Positions 14,723 to 24,900 of a stretch of 64,000 nt of DNA are shown one piece after another. A program made the translations under genes and the position numbers. Position 1 is the stretch's first letter. Each line of letters starts with the position of its first letter. The stretch comes from JAUNSR01 sp036655355 (lineage in GTDB: Bacteria; Bacteroidota; Bacteroidia; Bacteroidales; JAUNSR01), in the NCBI GenBank assembly GCA_036655355.1, contig JAVVQG010000006.1, positions 62,001-126,000 of the forward strand. The letters run 5' to 3'. A model generated the notes under the pieces. It saw only the letters and a list, made by a program, of their open reading frames with translations, made no database searches and was not told the origin of the DNA.

Positions 14723-15211
14723 ATGAAACAAAATATCGAAATAAATGAGTTTGTAATATTGCAGAATCCTGTTATCGGTAGTCATATTCTACACGAGTTT
14801 TCTAAGCGGTATTATTCGGAGAAAAAGGAAGGAATCAAATTACCATTTCTTTTTATCGTACTACCCATAGTATTTTCAAAAGAATATTCCAATGATATTT
14901 CAATAAAGAACTTTAAAATCGGGAGCTTGTTAAAATCATTGAATAATGAAAATTTATATTGGGATACTTTACAACAAAGGATGTCTGATTTCTCCGACAT
15001 TACTTTCCAGTCAATAAATATTGCTTTTGCGACATCGCTTTTACTTTACGATAACCAAAATGCTAGTATTGTTCCCAATAATTCTAAGTCTTTTAAACCT
15101 ACTGACAAACGAGATTACGATAAGATGATAAAAACAGCACATCGATTAGGTTATTGGTTAGGGTTACTTAAGGACGAAGAAATTTGCTCATATCTCAACA
15201 TATCTTTTTAA
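14723..15211 (+). CDS. ABC-3C system middle component
   Basis: A 162-residue protein with NEFVILQNPVIGSHILHEFS at the N-terminus and KTAHRLGYWLGLL near the end. This matches the small middle component of three-component ABC systems described by Aravind and colleagues. It carries no catalytic motif and probably bridges effector and ATPase. It is tightly packed, 3 bp after the nuclease-like gene and 1 bp before the ATPase gene, so it is clearly in an operon. Confidence 0.75.
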   Translation: MKQNIEINEFVILQNPVIGSHILHEFSKRYYSEKKEGIKLPFLFIVLPIVFSKEYSNDISIKNFKIGSLLKSLNNENLYWDTLQQRMSDFSDITFQSINIAFATSLLLYDNQNASIVPNNSKSFKPTDKRDYDKMIKTAHRLGYWLGLLKDEEICSYLNISF

Positions 15212-15212
15212 T

Positions 15213-17186
15213 ATGGACTTTAAAATTAGCAAGATTATTCTATGGCCTAAAAATAAAGAAATGGCGATACGAGTAATCCCGTTTAAAGAGGATTTCGTAA
15301 ACGTTATTTCGGGCGATAATGCGAGAGGGAAATCTGCAATAATATCAATCATCGATTATTGTTTAGCAAGTAGTAAATGTAGTATACCTATCGGGTTAAT
15401 TCGAAATCTTACCCGTTGGTTTGGAATTATTATTTCATACCGGGAAGAAGAAATACTTTTGGCGCGGGGAGAACCGGGGGTAGACGTTGTATCAAATAAA
15501 ATGTATATTCAACGCGGTAAAAAGATTATTATTCCAGAGCAAATAGAGAAAGAAAATGCCAATTACAGAGATATAATAAATGAACTCAATAACCTGGCTC
15601 AATTAGCCAGGTTTGATTTAGGAGATAAGGGTGTTTCGCAACCTGCCAGCATTAGAGATTTAATCTCATTAAATTTTCAGCCTCAACATTTAGTTGCCAA
15701 TCCGTATGCTCTTTTTTATAAGGCAGATACCTATCAAAATAGAGAAAAGTTAATCACTATCTTTCCTTATATATTAGGGATTTTAGATGATGAGTTGCTT
15801 GGGCTTAAAGAAGAATTAAAGCACTTAAAGAGCAGAGAGAAAGCATTAATTCGAGAATTAGAGCAAAGAAAAGACATCGCCAATAATTGGCTAAGTGAAG
15901 TTAAAAGCTATTATGCTATTGCGTTTGAATTTGGGTTAATTGATGGGGACTTAAACGATAGCAGCAGTTGGTCGCCCAAAGATTATATTATTCGTCTTAG
16001 ACAAGCCTTATCGCGAATAGATAAGAATGTTATCCCTTTGATTAAAGTGGGAGCATCTACCAAAATAATCCAGAGGCTTGCCGAGTTGGATGAAAAAGAA
16101 TTTCAGGTAGCGGCTCAAATACAAGAAAAGAAGGAGAAGCTGTATCTTATTCAAAGTGTAAATACAAGTAATAAGGAGTACGGGAATGATATCTTGGTGC
16201 AAAACAGTCGTCTGGAAGCTGTAAGTTGGTTAAAATCCAATATCAATAATAAGCATCATTGTCCTTTCTGTGGAAGCAAAAGCATTTCTGCAAAGGAATA
16301 TGTCGATAGCTACTATACCCTTAGCAATGAATTAAGCAATTTATCTAGGAAAGTGGCCGATAGTCACAGAGTATTCAACAAGGAGATAACTTCCATAAAT
16401 TCCGACTTAAATAAACTGGAAATACAGATTAATGAAATTAGGACAGAGAAACAAATCCTATCGCAAGAGAATGAGGAATATCAGAGACAACATCAGGTGT
16501 TAAATTCAATATTTAGGTTTGGTGGAAAGCTTGAAGAATCATTAAAGAATTATGATAAAATTTCTGAAAGTGGCGATTTGGAGAAAGATCTAAAAAAGAT
16601 AAAGAACAGGATTTTCGAAATTAACAAGTTATTAAATCAAGATGTTTTAGACAGGAAGCAGAAAAATATCTTGAATCAAATCAGTGCGAGTATTAAACAT
16701 TACGCAAAAATATTTGAGGCAGAGTATTGCGATGATGATATTCAGCTAAACATAGAAAACTTGACCTTGAAATTTGTATCTGGAAATCGTGAAGATTTTT
16801 TGTGGGAAATTGGGAGCGGTCATAATTTTATGTCCTATCATATTTCGACAATATTGGCTATACATGAATATTTGCTAACATTAGCAGATAAAAACAAAGT
16901 GCCGACCTTTATCATTTTCGACCAACCTTCACAGGTCTATTTCCCTGAACTAAAAAAAGGGGAATTAGCAGAAGATGAAGCAGTACTTAAAGTTAAACGC
17001 ATATTTAAAGTTCTTTCTGAATTTAAGAATCGTACAGCATCAAAAGTTCAAACCATTATTATCGAGCATGCCGGAGAAAATTCTTGGAATGAATATCCTA
17101 ATGATGTAAAACTTATACGAAATTGGCATGGGGATTTGGAGGATAATGCTCTAATCCCAAAACAATGGATTGACGTTGGCGCATAA
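15213..17186 (+). CDS. ABC-3C system SMC/Rad50-like ATPase (DUF3732)
   Basis: A 657-residue ABC ATPase of the SMC/Rad50 style. Walker A GDNARGKS is at residues 34-41, the ABC signature region IGSGHNFMSYHI at 543-554, and Walker B FIIFDQPSQ at 566-574. Two coiled-coil arms (about 195-320 and 365-490) flank a zinc-hook-like CPFC at 350-353. This is the DUF3732 layout. In ABC-3C systems this protein is thought to sense altered DNA or nucleoprotein and license the effector. It ends the operon and is followed by a hairpin spacer of conjugative-element type. Confidence 0.85.
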   Translation: MDFKISKIILWPKNKEMAIRVIPFKEDFVNVISGDNARGKSAIISIIDYCLASSKCSIPIGLIRNLTRWFGIIISYREEEILLARGEPGVDVVSNKMYIQRGKKIIIPEQIEKENANYRDIINELNNLAQLARFDLGDKGVSQPASIRDLISLNFQPQHLVANPYALFYKADTYQNREKLITIFPYILGILDDELLGLKEELKHLKSREKALIRELEQRKDIANNWLSEVKSYYAIAFEFGLIDGDLNDSSSWSPKDYIIRLRQALSRIDKNVIPLIKVGASTKIIQRLAELDEKEFQVAAQIQEKKEKLYLIQSVNTSNKEYGNDILVQNSRLEAVSWLKSNINNKHHCPFCGSKSISAKEYVDSYYTLSNELSNLSRKVADSHRVFNKEITSINSDLNKLEIQINEIRTEKQILSQENEEYQRQHQVLNSIFRFGGKLEESLKNYDKISESGDLEKDLKKIKNRIFEINKLLNQDVLDRKQKNILNQISASIKHYAKIFEAEYCDDDIQLNIENLTLKFVSGNREDFLWEIGSGHNFMSYHISTILAIHEYLLTLADKNKVPTFIIFDQPSQVYFPELKKGELAEDEAVLKVKRIFKVLSEFKNRTASKVQTIIIEHAGENSWNEYPNDVKLIRNWHGDLEDNALIPKQWIDVGA

Positions 17187-17189
17187 GCC

Positions 17190-17244
17190 AATGCCACAAG
17201 CTACGACGCCCCAAAACATAGCTTTGGGGCGTTTTGTCTTCCTG
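17190..17244 (+). terminator. conjugative-element-like spacer hairpin, copy 2
   Basis: GCCACAAGCTACGA precedes GCCCCAAA...TTTGGGGC and a T-rich tail. It is a related copy of 11766-11820. It would terminate the ABC-3C operon and lies directly before the mobC start. Confidence 0.65.
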
Positions 17245-17287
17245 TCGCATTTCAATCCATTGTCGAACAATTAAAAACAGACTGATT

Positions 17288-17727
17288 ATGCACCAAGAAG
17301 ATGATTTGAGAGGCTTGGCAAAAGTCATGGACTTTATGCGGACGTTATAAGTATCCTGTTTGTCGTGATAAATATTTATTGGTTCTGTTACGGCGCAATC
17401 AAAGTGTGGGATATCAATATCGGCGTGGTCGACAAAATCCTGCTTAATTTCAACCGTACTGCCAGATTGTTTACCTCCATTCTGTGGACGAAAATATTCG
17501 CAGTGGTGTTCCTTATCCTGTCCTGCTTAGGCGCAAAGGGAGTAAACAACGAGAAGATAGCCTGGACTATAATCTACATCTGCTTAATCTCCGGCTTTTT
17601 TTTTCTTCCTTAATTGGTGGCTGCTGATTTTGCCGTTCCCACCTATCGCCAATACACGATCCTACATTTTCACAATTTCCGTCAGCTATATCCTACTCCT
17701 GATGGCGGGTATATGGATGTGGACTTG
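17288..17727 (+). pseudogene. mobC: truncated, frameshifted mobC/traG coupling protein gene (CTnDOT-like)
   Basis: The start encodes HQEDDLRGLAKVMDFMR. After a shift near 17345 come ILFVVINIYWFCYGAIKVW, VVDKILLNFNRTARLF and FAVVFLILSCLGAKGV, and after a second shift in the T-run near 17605 come LNWWLLILPF and SYILLLMAGIWMW. This is the membrane N-terminus of the MobC/TraG type IV coupling protein of Bacteroidota conjugative transposons, with four hydrophobic segments. Two frameshifts and truncation by an IS3 copy at 17728 remove the ATPase domain. It shows that the RES/ABC-3C cargo came with, or into, a conjugative element. Confidence 0.82.
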
Positions 17728-18098
17728 CCAACTTTTATTGGACAAAAGTTAAGCAGCATTTGAAGATTTTGTCATTTCATTTAGGTACAGCTCCCAATAC
17801 TCCTCAATATTGAGGTTATTCAGGAATAAATGTCTCCTTTTTCGGTTATACTAGATTTCTATGTATTCAAAAAGTTCTATTCGCATCTTCTCTTTAGAAA
17901 TCTGCTTGAACCCATAAATCATCTCTGTTTTAAGTGTTTTAAAAAAGCTTTCTGCAACAGCATTGTCCCAACAATTACCTTTTCGGGACATACTTTGCTT
18001 GATTTTATATGAAGCAACCATGTTGCGAGTTTTTGAGCTTGCATATTGAACACCACGATCAGAATGAAAGATATGCCTTCTATGGGTTTACGCAAGTA
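17728..18098 (-). mobile_element. IS3-family element 3' half, copy 1 (decayed orfB)
   Basis: The minus strand encodes FHSDRGVQYASS, then KGNCWDNAVAESFFKTLKTE, then RIELFEYIEI, a TAG, and YNRKRRHLFLNN, ending at a stop (17749-17751). These are the D and E of the DDE transposase of IS3 OrfB. The TAG replaces the Trp of the usual EIWYN. A frameshift lies near 18065. The outer edge at 17728 reads CCAACTTTTATTGGAC, matching in inverted form the edge of copy 2. Confidence 0.8.
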
Positions 18099-18269
18099 TC
18101 GAAAGAGAAAATGCGCACTGAACTTTTTCAATATATATAGATATGGTATAACAGAAAGAGAAGACGTCCTTTCCTTAAAAATCTCAATATCGAAGAATTC
18201 TTGGAGCACTATATATATGAAATCACAGCAAAATCAAATGTAGCTTAATTTTTGTTCAATAAAAGTTGG
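18099..18269 (+). mobile_element. IS3-family element 3' end, copy 2 (decayed orfB)
   Basis: The plus strand encodes KEKMRTELFQYI, a TAG, and IWYNRKRRRPFLKNLNIEEF, ending at a stop near 18247. It is the same C-terminal region as copy 1 on the opposite strand. The outer edge GTTCAATAAAAGTTGG mirrors copy 1. The two copies are fused head to head with no 5' parts. Confidence 0.75.
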
Positions 18270-18316
18270 AAATTTCATAGCTTGCTTCTATCTGTATATT
18301 TGAAAATACATAACAG

Positions 18317-18355
18317 AAAGGGATCTACCGGCATTGATGCTTGTAGATCCCTTTC
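18317..18355 (-). terminator. intrinsic terminator of the HTH-ImmA/PIN operon
   Basis: AAAGGGATCTAC pairs exactly with GTAGATCCCTTT around a 14-nt loop, located 45 bp after the PIN gene stop. Confidence 0.7.
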
Positions 18356-18399
18356 CATATAATTATATGTTTATCGGATTATATAAAAATATATTCTTA

Positions 18400-18906
18400 T
18401 TAATCTCGTCTCCATTTTAGTAGTCGTTTCCTTATTTCTTCAGATGGAAGCCTTTTATTGACTACGGATAGTTCTTCTAATTTCTGATATCCCATTTCGG
18501 GTGAAATGATGGATGAATTCACCATTAAATCAAAAATAAATAATATTCCACTCACAGTCGTACCGGATGCGCTTGCTGATTTTCTTAGCTTTCCATCACC
18601 AGTTAATAATCGATAAGAATTCTGTTGTGCATATAGCCAGACAGAACAGTCTTGGAAAGAAACATTATTCTCACAAGTGGCATGAAAAGCAGCGATTTCA
18701 GCTAGTTCCGGGGCGGAATATCGTTTTATATATAATCTCCCCGGGCTATAAGATAAGACCTTCTGCTGTTGTTCCGGTTCGCTTAGTTCATTAATGATAA
18801 AATCATTGGTATGAATAATAATAGGGAGGCGGAAGAATTCATCCAAGAGATTGATAGATAATAGATCGATGAAGATATTTGTATCATTAACTACAACTGT
18901 TTCCAT
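18400..18906 (-). CDS. PIN-domain RNase-like protein (toxin candidate)
   Basis: A 168-residue PIN-like protein. The expected acidic residues are D8 in VVNDTN, E40 in IINELS, D86 in SFQDCSVW and D104 in LLTGDGKLR. PIN proteins of this size are Mg-dependent RNases and commonly toxins. It begins 1 bp after the HTH-ImmA gene stop and shares its promoter and terminator. The order regulator-protease then PIN protein is a recurring toxin-antitoxin arrangement. The target RNA is unknown. Confidence 0.75.
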   Translation of the reverse strand: METVVVNDTNIFIDLLSINLLDEFFRLPIIIHTNDFIINELSEPEQQQKVLSYSPGRLYIKRYSAPELAEIAAFHATCENNVSFQDCSVWLYAQQNSYRLLTGDGKLRKSASASGTTVSGILFIFDLMVNSSIISPEMGYQKLEELSVVNKRLPSEEIRKRLLKWRRD

Positions 18907-18907
18907 A

Positions 18908-19960
18908 TCAGATATAGTTTAATGCCGATTTCACATCATTGACAGACTTACCGAGCAATGAGGCTGCCTTCGAGATAGATATAATCTCATCCGAGATAGC
19001 ACGGTACACCAGTGCAATAAACCGATCGGAAGATTCTTTTGGGAAGCGGCTTTCAATAACCTGAGATTTTAATTCAGGGTATTGATTCTTCTTGATACAA
19101 TATCCCTTATATCTATTGTCGGTAATAATATTAAGCTCTTTTGCCTTATACATTAGTGCATCAATAGATATACCGAACTGTTTCTGAATCGGGATTAACT
19201 CCTGTAATGAGATCTCTTTACGTGAAGCTCCGATTAATTTGATAAACTGTTTACTCGGAATAAGCATCTCATTGGCAAAAAGATTGCAAAAGTTTTCTAT
19301 CTCTTTCTGAGAGAAAATTTTATCAAAGCTTAAAAGTAGATGTCCTAACTCATGAAGTGCGGTAAATCGCAATCTTTCGGCAGGAAAGTTTTTATTTAAA
19401 ACAATGATTGGATTCTTCTTATTGATAAATCCGCTTAGACCGTCAAAATCTTCAGATGCATCTAGTTCAATGACTTTGATATTGTTTTCCTCCAATACAG
19501 AAACGACATTGCTTATTCCATCTTCTCCCAGATTCCATAAATCTCTCAATCGTTTGGCTTGACCCTTTACGTCTTCGGCTGATTGGATGGTTATATTGGA
19601 AAAATCGATGTTAAAATCATGATTGAGTTCTAGTATATTCTCAATTTCGAAATAGCGTTCAATATTATCTCTTACATGTTCCTTGATGCTTTGGATATTT
19701 ATTGAGCCTAATTTGCTTTTCTTTCTGAATTCTACCTCCGGAAACTCAAATTTGTAGGGTCTAAAGAAATAATCCAGAGAAACACCTAATGCATTTGATA
19801 GGGCAATGAGAATAGTGCTGTCGGGCATCATTTTGCCATTTTCATACTTAGAAATTGACTGCTTTGATACAGCATTTCCTATCTGTTCGCATAGAGCGTC
19901 CATCGAAAAGCCTTTCATAAGTCTGGCTGATTTTAATCGTTGTGCTAGTATCTGTTCCAT
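18908..19960 (-). CDS. XRE-family HTH and ImmA/IrrE metallopeptidase protein
   Basis: A 350-residue COG2856-type protein. Residues 5-65 are an XRE HTH (KQSISKYENGKMMPDS). Residues 150-250 are an ImmA/IrrE zinc peptidase with HELGH at 203-207 and a distal FANEMLIP region. Such proteins act as regulators that can cleave a repressor or antitoxin under stress, as ImmA and IrrE do. It is the first gene of a two-gene operon with the PIN protein. The promoter is a good TTG-N19-TACTTTTG. I infer an antitoxin-like or controlling role for the PIN RNase. Confidence 0.85.
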   Translation of the reverse strand: MEQILAQRLKSARLMKGFSMDALCEQIGNAVSKQSISKYENGKMMPDSTILIALSNALGVSLDYFFRPYKFEFPEVEFRKKSKLGSINIQSIKEHVRDNIERYFEIENILELNHDFNIDFSNITIQSAEDVKGQAKRLRDLWNLGEDGISNVVSVLEENNIKVIELDASEDFDGLSGFINKKNPIIVLNKNFPAERLRFTALHELGHLLLSFDKIFSQKEIENFCNLFANEMLIPSKQFIKLIGASRKEISLQELIPIQKQFGISIDALMYKAKELNIITDNRYKGYCIKKNQYPELKSQVIESRFPKESSDRFIALVYRAISDEIISISKAASLLGKSVNDVKSALNYI

Positions 19961-19981
19961 ATTCTCTATTGTTTTGGTTTA

Positions 19982-20011
19982 CAAAAGTATTTAAAATATC
20001 CAATCTGTCAA
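19982..20011 (-). promoter_or_regulatory. promoter of the HTH-ImmA/PIN operon
   Basis: The minus strand has TTG (20011-20009), 19 bp, then TACTTTTG (19989-19982), matching the Bacteroidota -33/-7 consensus. It lies 22 bp before the ATG. Confidence 0.65.
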
Positions 20012-20081
20012 CCATATAACAACATTTTAACGACATATGTTTATCGAATTATTAATAAACGCACATAAATCGGCAAAATAG

Positions 20082-20108
20082 AAAAGGCTCTGAATATCAG
20101 AGCCTTTT
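20082..20108. terminator. intrinsic terminator after mnmE
   Basis: AAAAGGCTCTGA pairs with TCAGAGCCTTTT around a 3-nt loop. It is symmetrical and could act on both strands. It marks the boundary between the island and the core genes. Confidence 0.75.
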
Positions 20109-20132
20109 GATTATTAATTATACCTTTTATCT

Positions 20133-21524
20133 TTACTTCCCAATACAGAAATTCAAAAAGATATTTCCCAATATCTCATCATTGCTGATTTGTCCCGTGA
20201 TCTCCCCTAAATAGTGCATGCACTCGCGGATATCTTGCGATAAGAAGTCGCCGGAGATGTTCGCTTGCAGGCCGTCGCGGACGCGGTTGATGGCGTCGAG
20301 GGCGCGACAAAGGGCTTCGTAGTGACGCACGTTGGTGACGATTACGTCGTTGTTGCCGATTTCAGGGAGGTTGGCGGTTTTCACCAAGAGCGATTCCAGT
20401 TCGTCGGTATTGAAACGCTGACGGGCGGAGATGAAGATGCGGTCAGGTCCGGGAAGCATCTCGTTCAACTGCTCACGTTTGGCGTCTGAAATCTGGTCGA
20501 TCTTGTTAAAGACCATGATCAGCTTTTGCGACGTAACCTTCGGAAGGATACGCGATGCCAACTCCTCGATCTGGGCGGTCGACTGAGTAGAATCGATCAT
20601 CCAAAGCACGATAGAGGCCTGCTCCAGTTTGCGGAAAGCAAGCTCGATACCCATGCTCTCGATCTTATCCTGCGTATCGCGGATCCCGGCCGTGTCGATG
20701 AAACGGAACGTCAGACCGTTGATATTGATCGTATCCTCAATCACGTCGCGCGTAGTGCCGTGAATGTCCGAAACGATAGCGCGCTCCTCTTTCAGCAGTA
20801 CGTTCAAAAGCGTGGATTTACCCGCGTTCGTCTCGCCGATGATGGCAACGGGAATACCGTTCTTGATGGCGTTGCCCACACTGAAGGAGTTCGATAACTT
20901 CGAGATCAGTGTGTGGATGCGGTCGGCCAAATCGCGCAATTGCTGGCGATCGGCAAATTCCACCTCCTCCTCACTGAAGTCCAATTCCAGTTCGATCAGC
21001 GAAGTAAGATTTAGCAATTCGGCGCGTAGGGTGACTAGTTCGTTGCTGAAGGCACCACGCATCTGGTTCATTGCCAACTTGTGGGTCGCTGCCGAAGTGG
21101 AGGCGATCAGGTCGGCTACCGCTTCTGCTTGCGACAAGTCCATGCGTCCGTTTAGGAAAGCGCGTTGCGTGAATTCGCCTGCCGTAGCCGTGCGACATCC
21201 TTTCTTGATCAGTAATTGAAGGATCTGCTGCTGGATGTAGATCGATCCGTGACAGGTGATCTCCACCGTATCTTCGGCCGTGAAAGAGTGGGGGGCACGG
21301 AAAAGAGCCACCACCACATCGTCCAGATTCTCGCCGTTTTCGTTGACGATGTTCCCGTAGGTGAGCGAGTACGCTTTTCGGTTCGCAAGGTGGTTGCCCG
21401 CTTTGAAAGGCTTGAATATTTGATCGCAGATCTCAATCGCTTTCGGACCGCTTACACGGATTACAGCGACGCCTCCCACACCGGGAGCGGTAGAAACTGC
21501 ACAGATTGTATCTTGATTAATCAT
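20133..21524 (-). CDS. mnmE: tRNA modification GTPase MnmE
   Basis: A 463-residue complete MnmE (TrmE). The N-terminal formyl-THF-binding domain begins with DTICAVSTAPGVGGVAVIRV. The G domain carries GETNAGKS at 230-237, DIHGTTRD and DTAGIRDT, with NKID later. The C-terminus is the diagnostic FCIGK with the catalytic-type Cys. With MnmG it makes the 5-carboxymethylaminomethyl group on wobble uridine 34 of certain tRNAs. It stands as a single gene ending in a terminator hairpin. Confidence 0.97.
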   Translation of the reverse strand: MINQDTICAVSTAPGVGGVAVIRVSGPKAIEICDQIFKPFKAGNHLANRKAYSLTYGNIVNENGENLDDVVVALFRAPHSFTAEDTVEITCHGSIYIQQQILQLLIKKGCRTATAGEFTQRAFLNGRMDLSQAEAVADLIASTSAATHKLAMNQMRGAFSNELVTLRAELLNLTSLIELELDFSEEEVEFADRQQLRDLADRIHTLISKLSNSFSVGNAIKNGIPVAIIGETNAGKSTLLNVLLKEERAIVSDIHGTTRDVIEDTININGLTFRFIDTAGIRDTQDKIESMGIELAFRKLEQASIVLWMIDSTQSTAQIEELASRILPKVTSQKLIMVFNKIDQISDAKREQLNEMLPGPDRIFISARQRFNTDELESLLVKTANLPEIGNNDVIVTNVRHYEALCRALDAINRVRDGLQANISGDFLSQDIRECMHYLGEITGQISNDEILGNIFLNFCIGK

Positions 21525-21566
21525 AATTAAATAGAGCTTATTTCACAAAGATACGGATTTTTATGT

Positions 21567-21860
21567 TCAAATGCTCTGCTCTACATTCATGACGAATGCA
21601 CGAAGACCGAGGGCCTCCTTCGTTTTGTCCAGGTTATGGAGTACTTCCAGAAGGCGTTCCACTTTGCTGTCGTCCACCATCGTCATGATGGAGGAGTTGG
21701 TGCTTGGCCACGCATGACTGCCGTAATGAGGTTCGCCTGTTTTTGAGCCACGGCCCTGCACATTCTCCCAATAAGTGAATCCGCGAAGGCTGTTGCGATC
21801 CAGAATCTGCATGATGGCCTCGAAGTGAGCCTGGTCGAAAGTGATAAATACTGCTTTCAT
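21567..21860 (-). CDS. PII-like, PG0541-type transporter-associated protein
   Basis: A 97-residue protein starting KAVFITFDQAHFEAIMQILD with a later stretch VERLLEVLHNLD. It has the ferredoxin-like alpha-beta pattern of PII-related small proteins. I recognise it as the PG0541-type protein found beside RND pumps in Bacteroidales. It is the last gene after the RND transporter, 86 bp away. A role in sensing a small ligand or metal to tune the pump is likely by analogy but unproven. Confidence 0.7.
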   Translation of the reverse strand: MKAVFITFDQAHFEAIMQILDRNSLRGFTYWENVQGRGSKTGEPHYGSHAWPSTNSSIMTMVDDSKVERLLEVLHNLDKTKEALGLRAFVMNVEQSI

Positions 21861-21946
21861 ATATATATAATCTTCTTTTTTAACACTAAGGTCAAATGCG
21901 TCGTTCCCTCCTCCGAGGAAGAGGGCGACGATTTTCTATCTCTCTG

Positions 21947-24900
21947 TTACCCTTTGGCAAGCTCTTTAGCCACCTCTTTGGCATGTGCTTTACGGCGACG
22001 TTTGATACCGTTTTTCGCAAATACACAATATACGGTCGGCACGATGATCAGGGTGATCAGCGTAGAGAACGAAAGTCCCCAAGCCACCGTCATACCCATG
22101 GATCGCCACATTTCCGAACCTTCACCGCGACCGGCCGCCATCGGGATCATACCCAATACCGTGGTCAGCGTTGTCATCAATACCGGACGCAGACGCGAAC
22201 GGCCCGCATTTACCACCGCTTTGGTCACCGCCATACCGCGTTCACGGTTCAGGATGGTGTAGTCGATCAATACGATACCGTTCTTCACTACGATACCGGC
22301 AAGCATGATCACACCGATCATCGCCATAACTCCGAGCGGCGTATTGGTCAGCGCCAAACCGATAAATACCCCTGTGAAGGCAAACGGCAGTGAGAACATG
22401 ATGATGAACGGGTCTGTCAGCGATTCGAACTGCGCCGCAAGTACGATGAACACCAAAAGGATGATCATGATACCCAACGTAATCAAGTCTTTGAACGTAT
22501 CCTGCTGATCTTCGAACGTACCCCCGATGTTGGTCGATACGCCGGCTGGGATATCGGCATCTTTCAGGATCTGCTGAACCTGTTTCGCCATGTCACCCAA
22601 TACGGCACCTTTGGCAAGCACCGCGCTCAGTGTGATTACACGTTCACGGTTTTTACGCTCGATGGTTGGAGGGGTCATGCGCTCAACAACCGTTCCAAGG
22701 TCGCGGATGCGGATCCCTTTGCCCTGGCTGTTATAGATCAGGATGTTCTCGATATCTTCCAGGCTCTCGCGGTGTTCGGGTGCATAACGTACTTTGATAT
22801 CGTACTCGTCACCGTCTTCACGGTAATAAGAGGAGAGCGATCCGTTGATACGGTTACGCAGGTATTGTGAGGCCGTAGCCAGGTTCAATCCGTTCAAAGC
22901 AAGTTTCTCGCGATCGAAATCCACCTGGTATTCCGGAATATAGTCGCCGCGACTGTTTGTCACGGATGCGATACCCGGCAGGTTCTGCAATTTCAGGGTC
23001 AGGTCTCTTGCCACTTTGTCGGTAGCTTCGAAGTCATAACCGTAGATCTCCAAGTCAACAGAAGCCTGACCACCCACACCTTTCGATGATCCGCCGGCCA
23101 ATACCTGGTATTTCTTGATTTCCGGATATTTCGCAAGGTCTTTATTCATCAGGTCGACGATTTCGGTCAGTCCGCGTTTACGGTCGCCCACGCTCACAAG
23201 GTTCATATTCCATGAAAGGATGTGCGTACCGTTGCTCTGAATCGAAGCGAACGTGTTGTCCGTATCCGCTGTTCCGGCAGAGAAAGAGGAAGCCTTGATT
23301 TCCGGATATTTCTCAGCGAATTCTTTCTCGATGCGCATCGCCAGGTCTTTGGCGATCTCCGTACGGGTACCTACGGGAAGTTCCACGTTCATACCGATAC
23401 GGCCGTTGTCATTCGTCGGGAAGAACTCCGTCGGGATGAATTTCACCAGCGTCAGACTCGAGACGAAAATGAAGAAAGCTCCGATGATGGTGATGGTACG
23501 GTGACCAACCACCCACGTCAGGCATCGCTCATAGAATCGGTCAAGTGCATCCAGTCCTTTTTCAATCGGCACGAAGATCAAGCTCCACAGTTTTCCTTTA
23601 TTCGGATCCAAACGAAGGAACTGCGAACAAAGCATCGGTGTCAGTGTCAACGCACCAACGGTAGAGACGATCATGATGATTGAAACGATCCAGCCCAGCT
23701 GACGGAACAGGATACCGGCCATACCCGGAATCATGGTCAACGGAAGGAATACCGCAAGCATGGTCAGCGTAGAGGCGATTACCGAGATCGCCACCTCGTT
23801 GGTTCCGTGGATCGCGGCCTGTTTCGGATCGCTGCCTCGCTCGATGTGGTTGGTAACGTTCTCCAATACCACGATCGCGTCATCCACCACCATACCGATG
23901 GCGATACTCAGCGATGAAAGCGAGATGATGTTCAACGTATTTCCCGATACCAAAAGGTATGCGAAAGAGGCGATCAATGAGATCGGAATTGTCAGGATGA
24001 TGATGAAGGTGGCTCGCCATCTTCCGAGGAAGATCAATACCACGAACATTACGATGATGAACGTCACCAGGATCGTGTCGACCAATGAGTTGATCGTGTT
24101 CTCGATACTGGTCGACGTGTTGGTGATGATACCCACCTTCACGTCCGAAGGAAGTGTTTTTTCCAGTTCGGGCAATTTATTCAATACCGCCTGCGAAATC
24201 GCCACGGAGTTGGCACCCGACTGTTTCTGGATAAAGATGATACCACCGGGAGCCGCGATGTAGCTTTCGCCCGCACCGGTCTTTCCGGTTACGAACGCTT
24301 CCTGTGCGCGCTCCTGCGGTCCGTCTTCAATGCGGGCCACATCACGCAGGTAAATGGTTTTGCCATCTTTGGCACCCACTACCACGTCGCTCAACTGGCG
24401 TGCGTCGCTGAATTCACCTTGTACACGAAGCGAATAGGTGTTCGAACCGATGTCGATATTACCACCCGGGGTGTTCATGTTTTCCTGTGCGATCAAGCCG
24501 GAGATCGTTTCGATCGACAACCCGTAAGCCTCGAGTTTCTGCGGATCGCAATACACTTTGATCTCACGCTGCGGGATACCCGAGATGGATACCGAACCTA
24601 CACCCGAAATACGTTTCAGCGGGTTGGCCATCTTATCGTCGAGGATCTTGTAAAGGGCGTTCATACTCTCGTCCGCCGTAACGGATAAGATTACGATCGG
24701 AATATCGTCCATACCGAATTTGAACAGCACCGGATTCTCAACGTTGTCCGGCAATGCGTTCTTCACCTGATCCAGTTTGTCGCGCACGTCGTTGGTGGCC
24801 ACGTTGATGTCGGTTCCGTATTCGAACTCCAGGGTAACGATAGACATGTTCTCTTTGGAAGAAGAGGTGACATTTTTCAAATCACTAACCGTGTTCAGGG

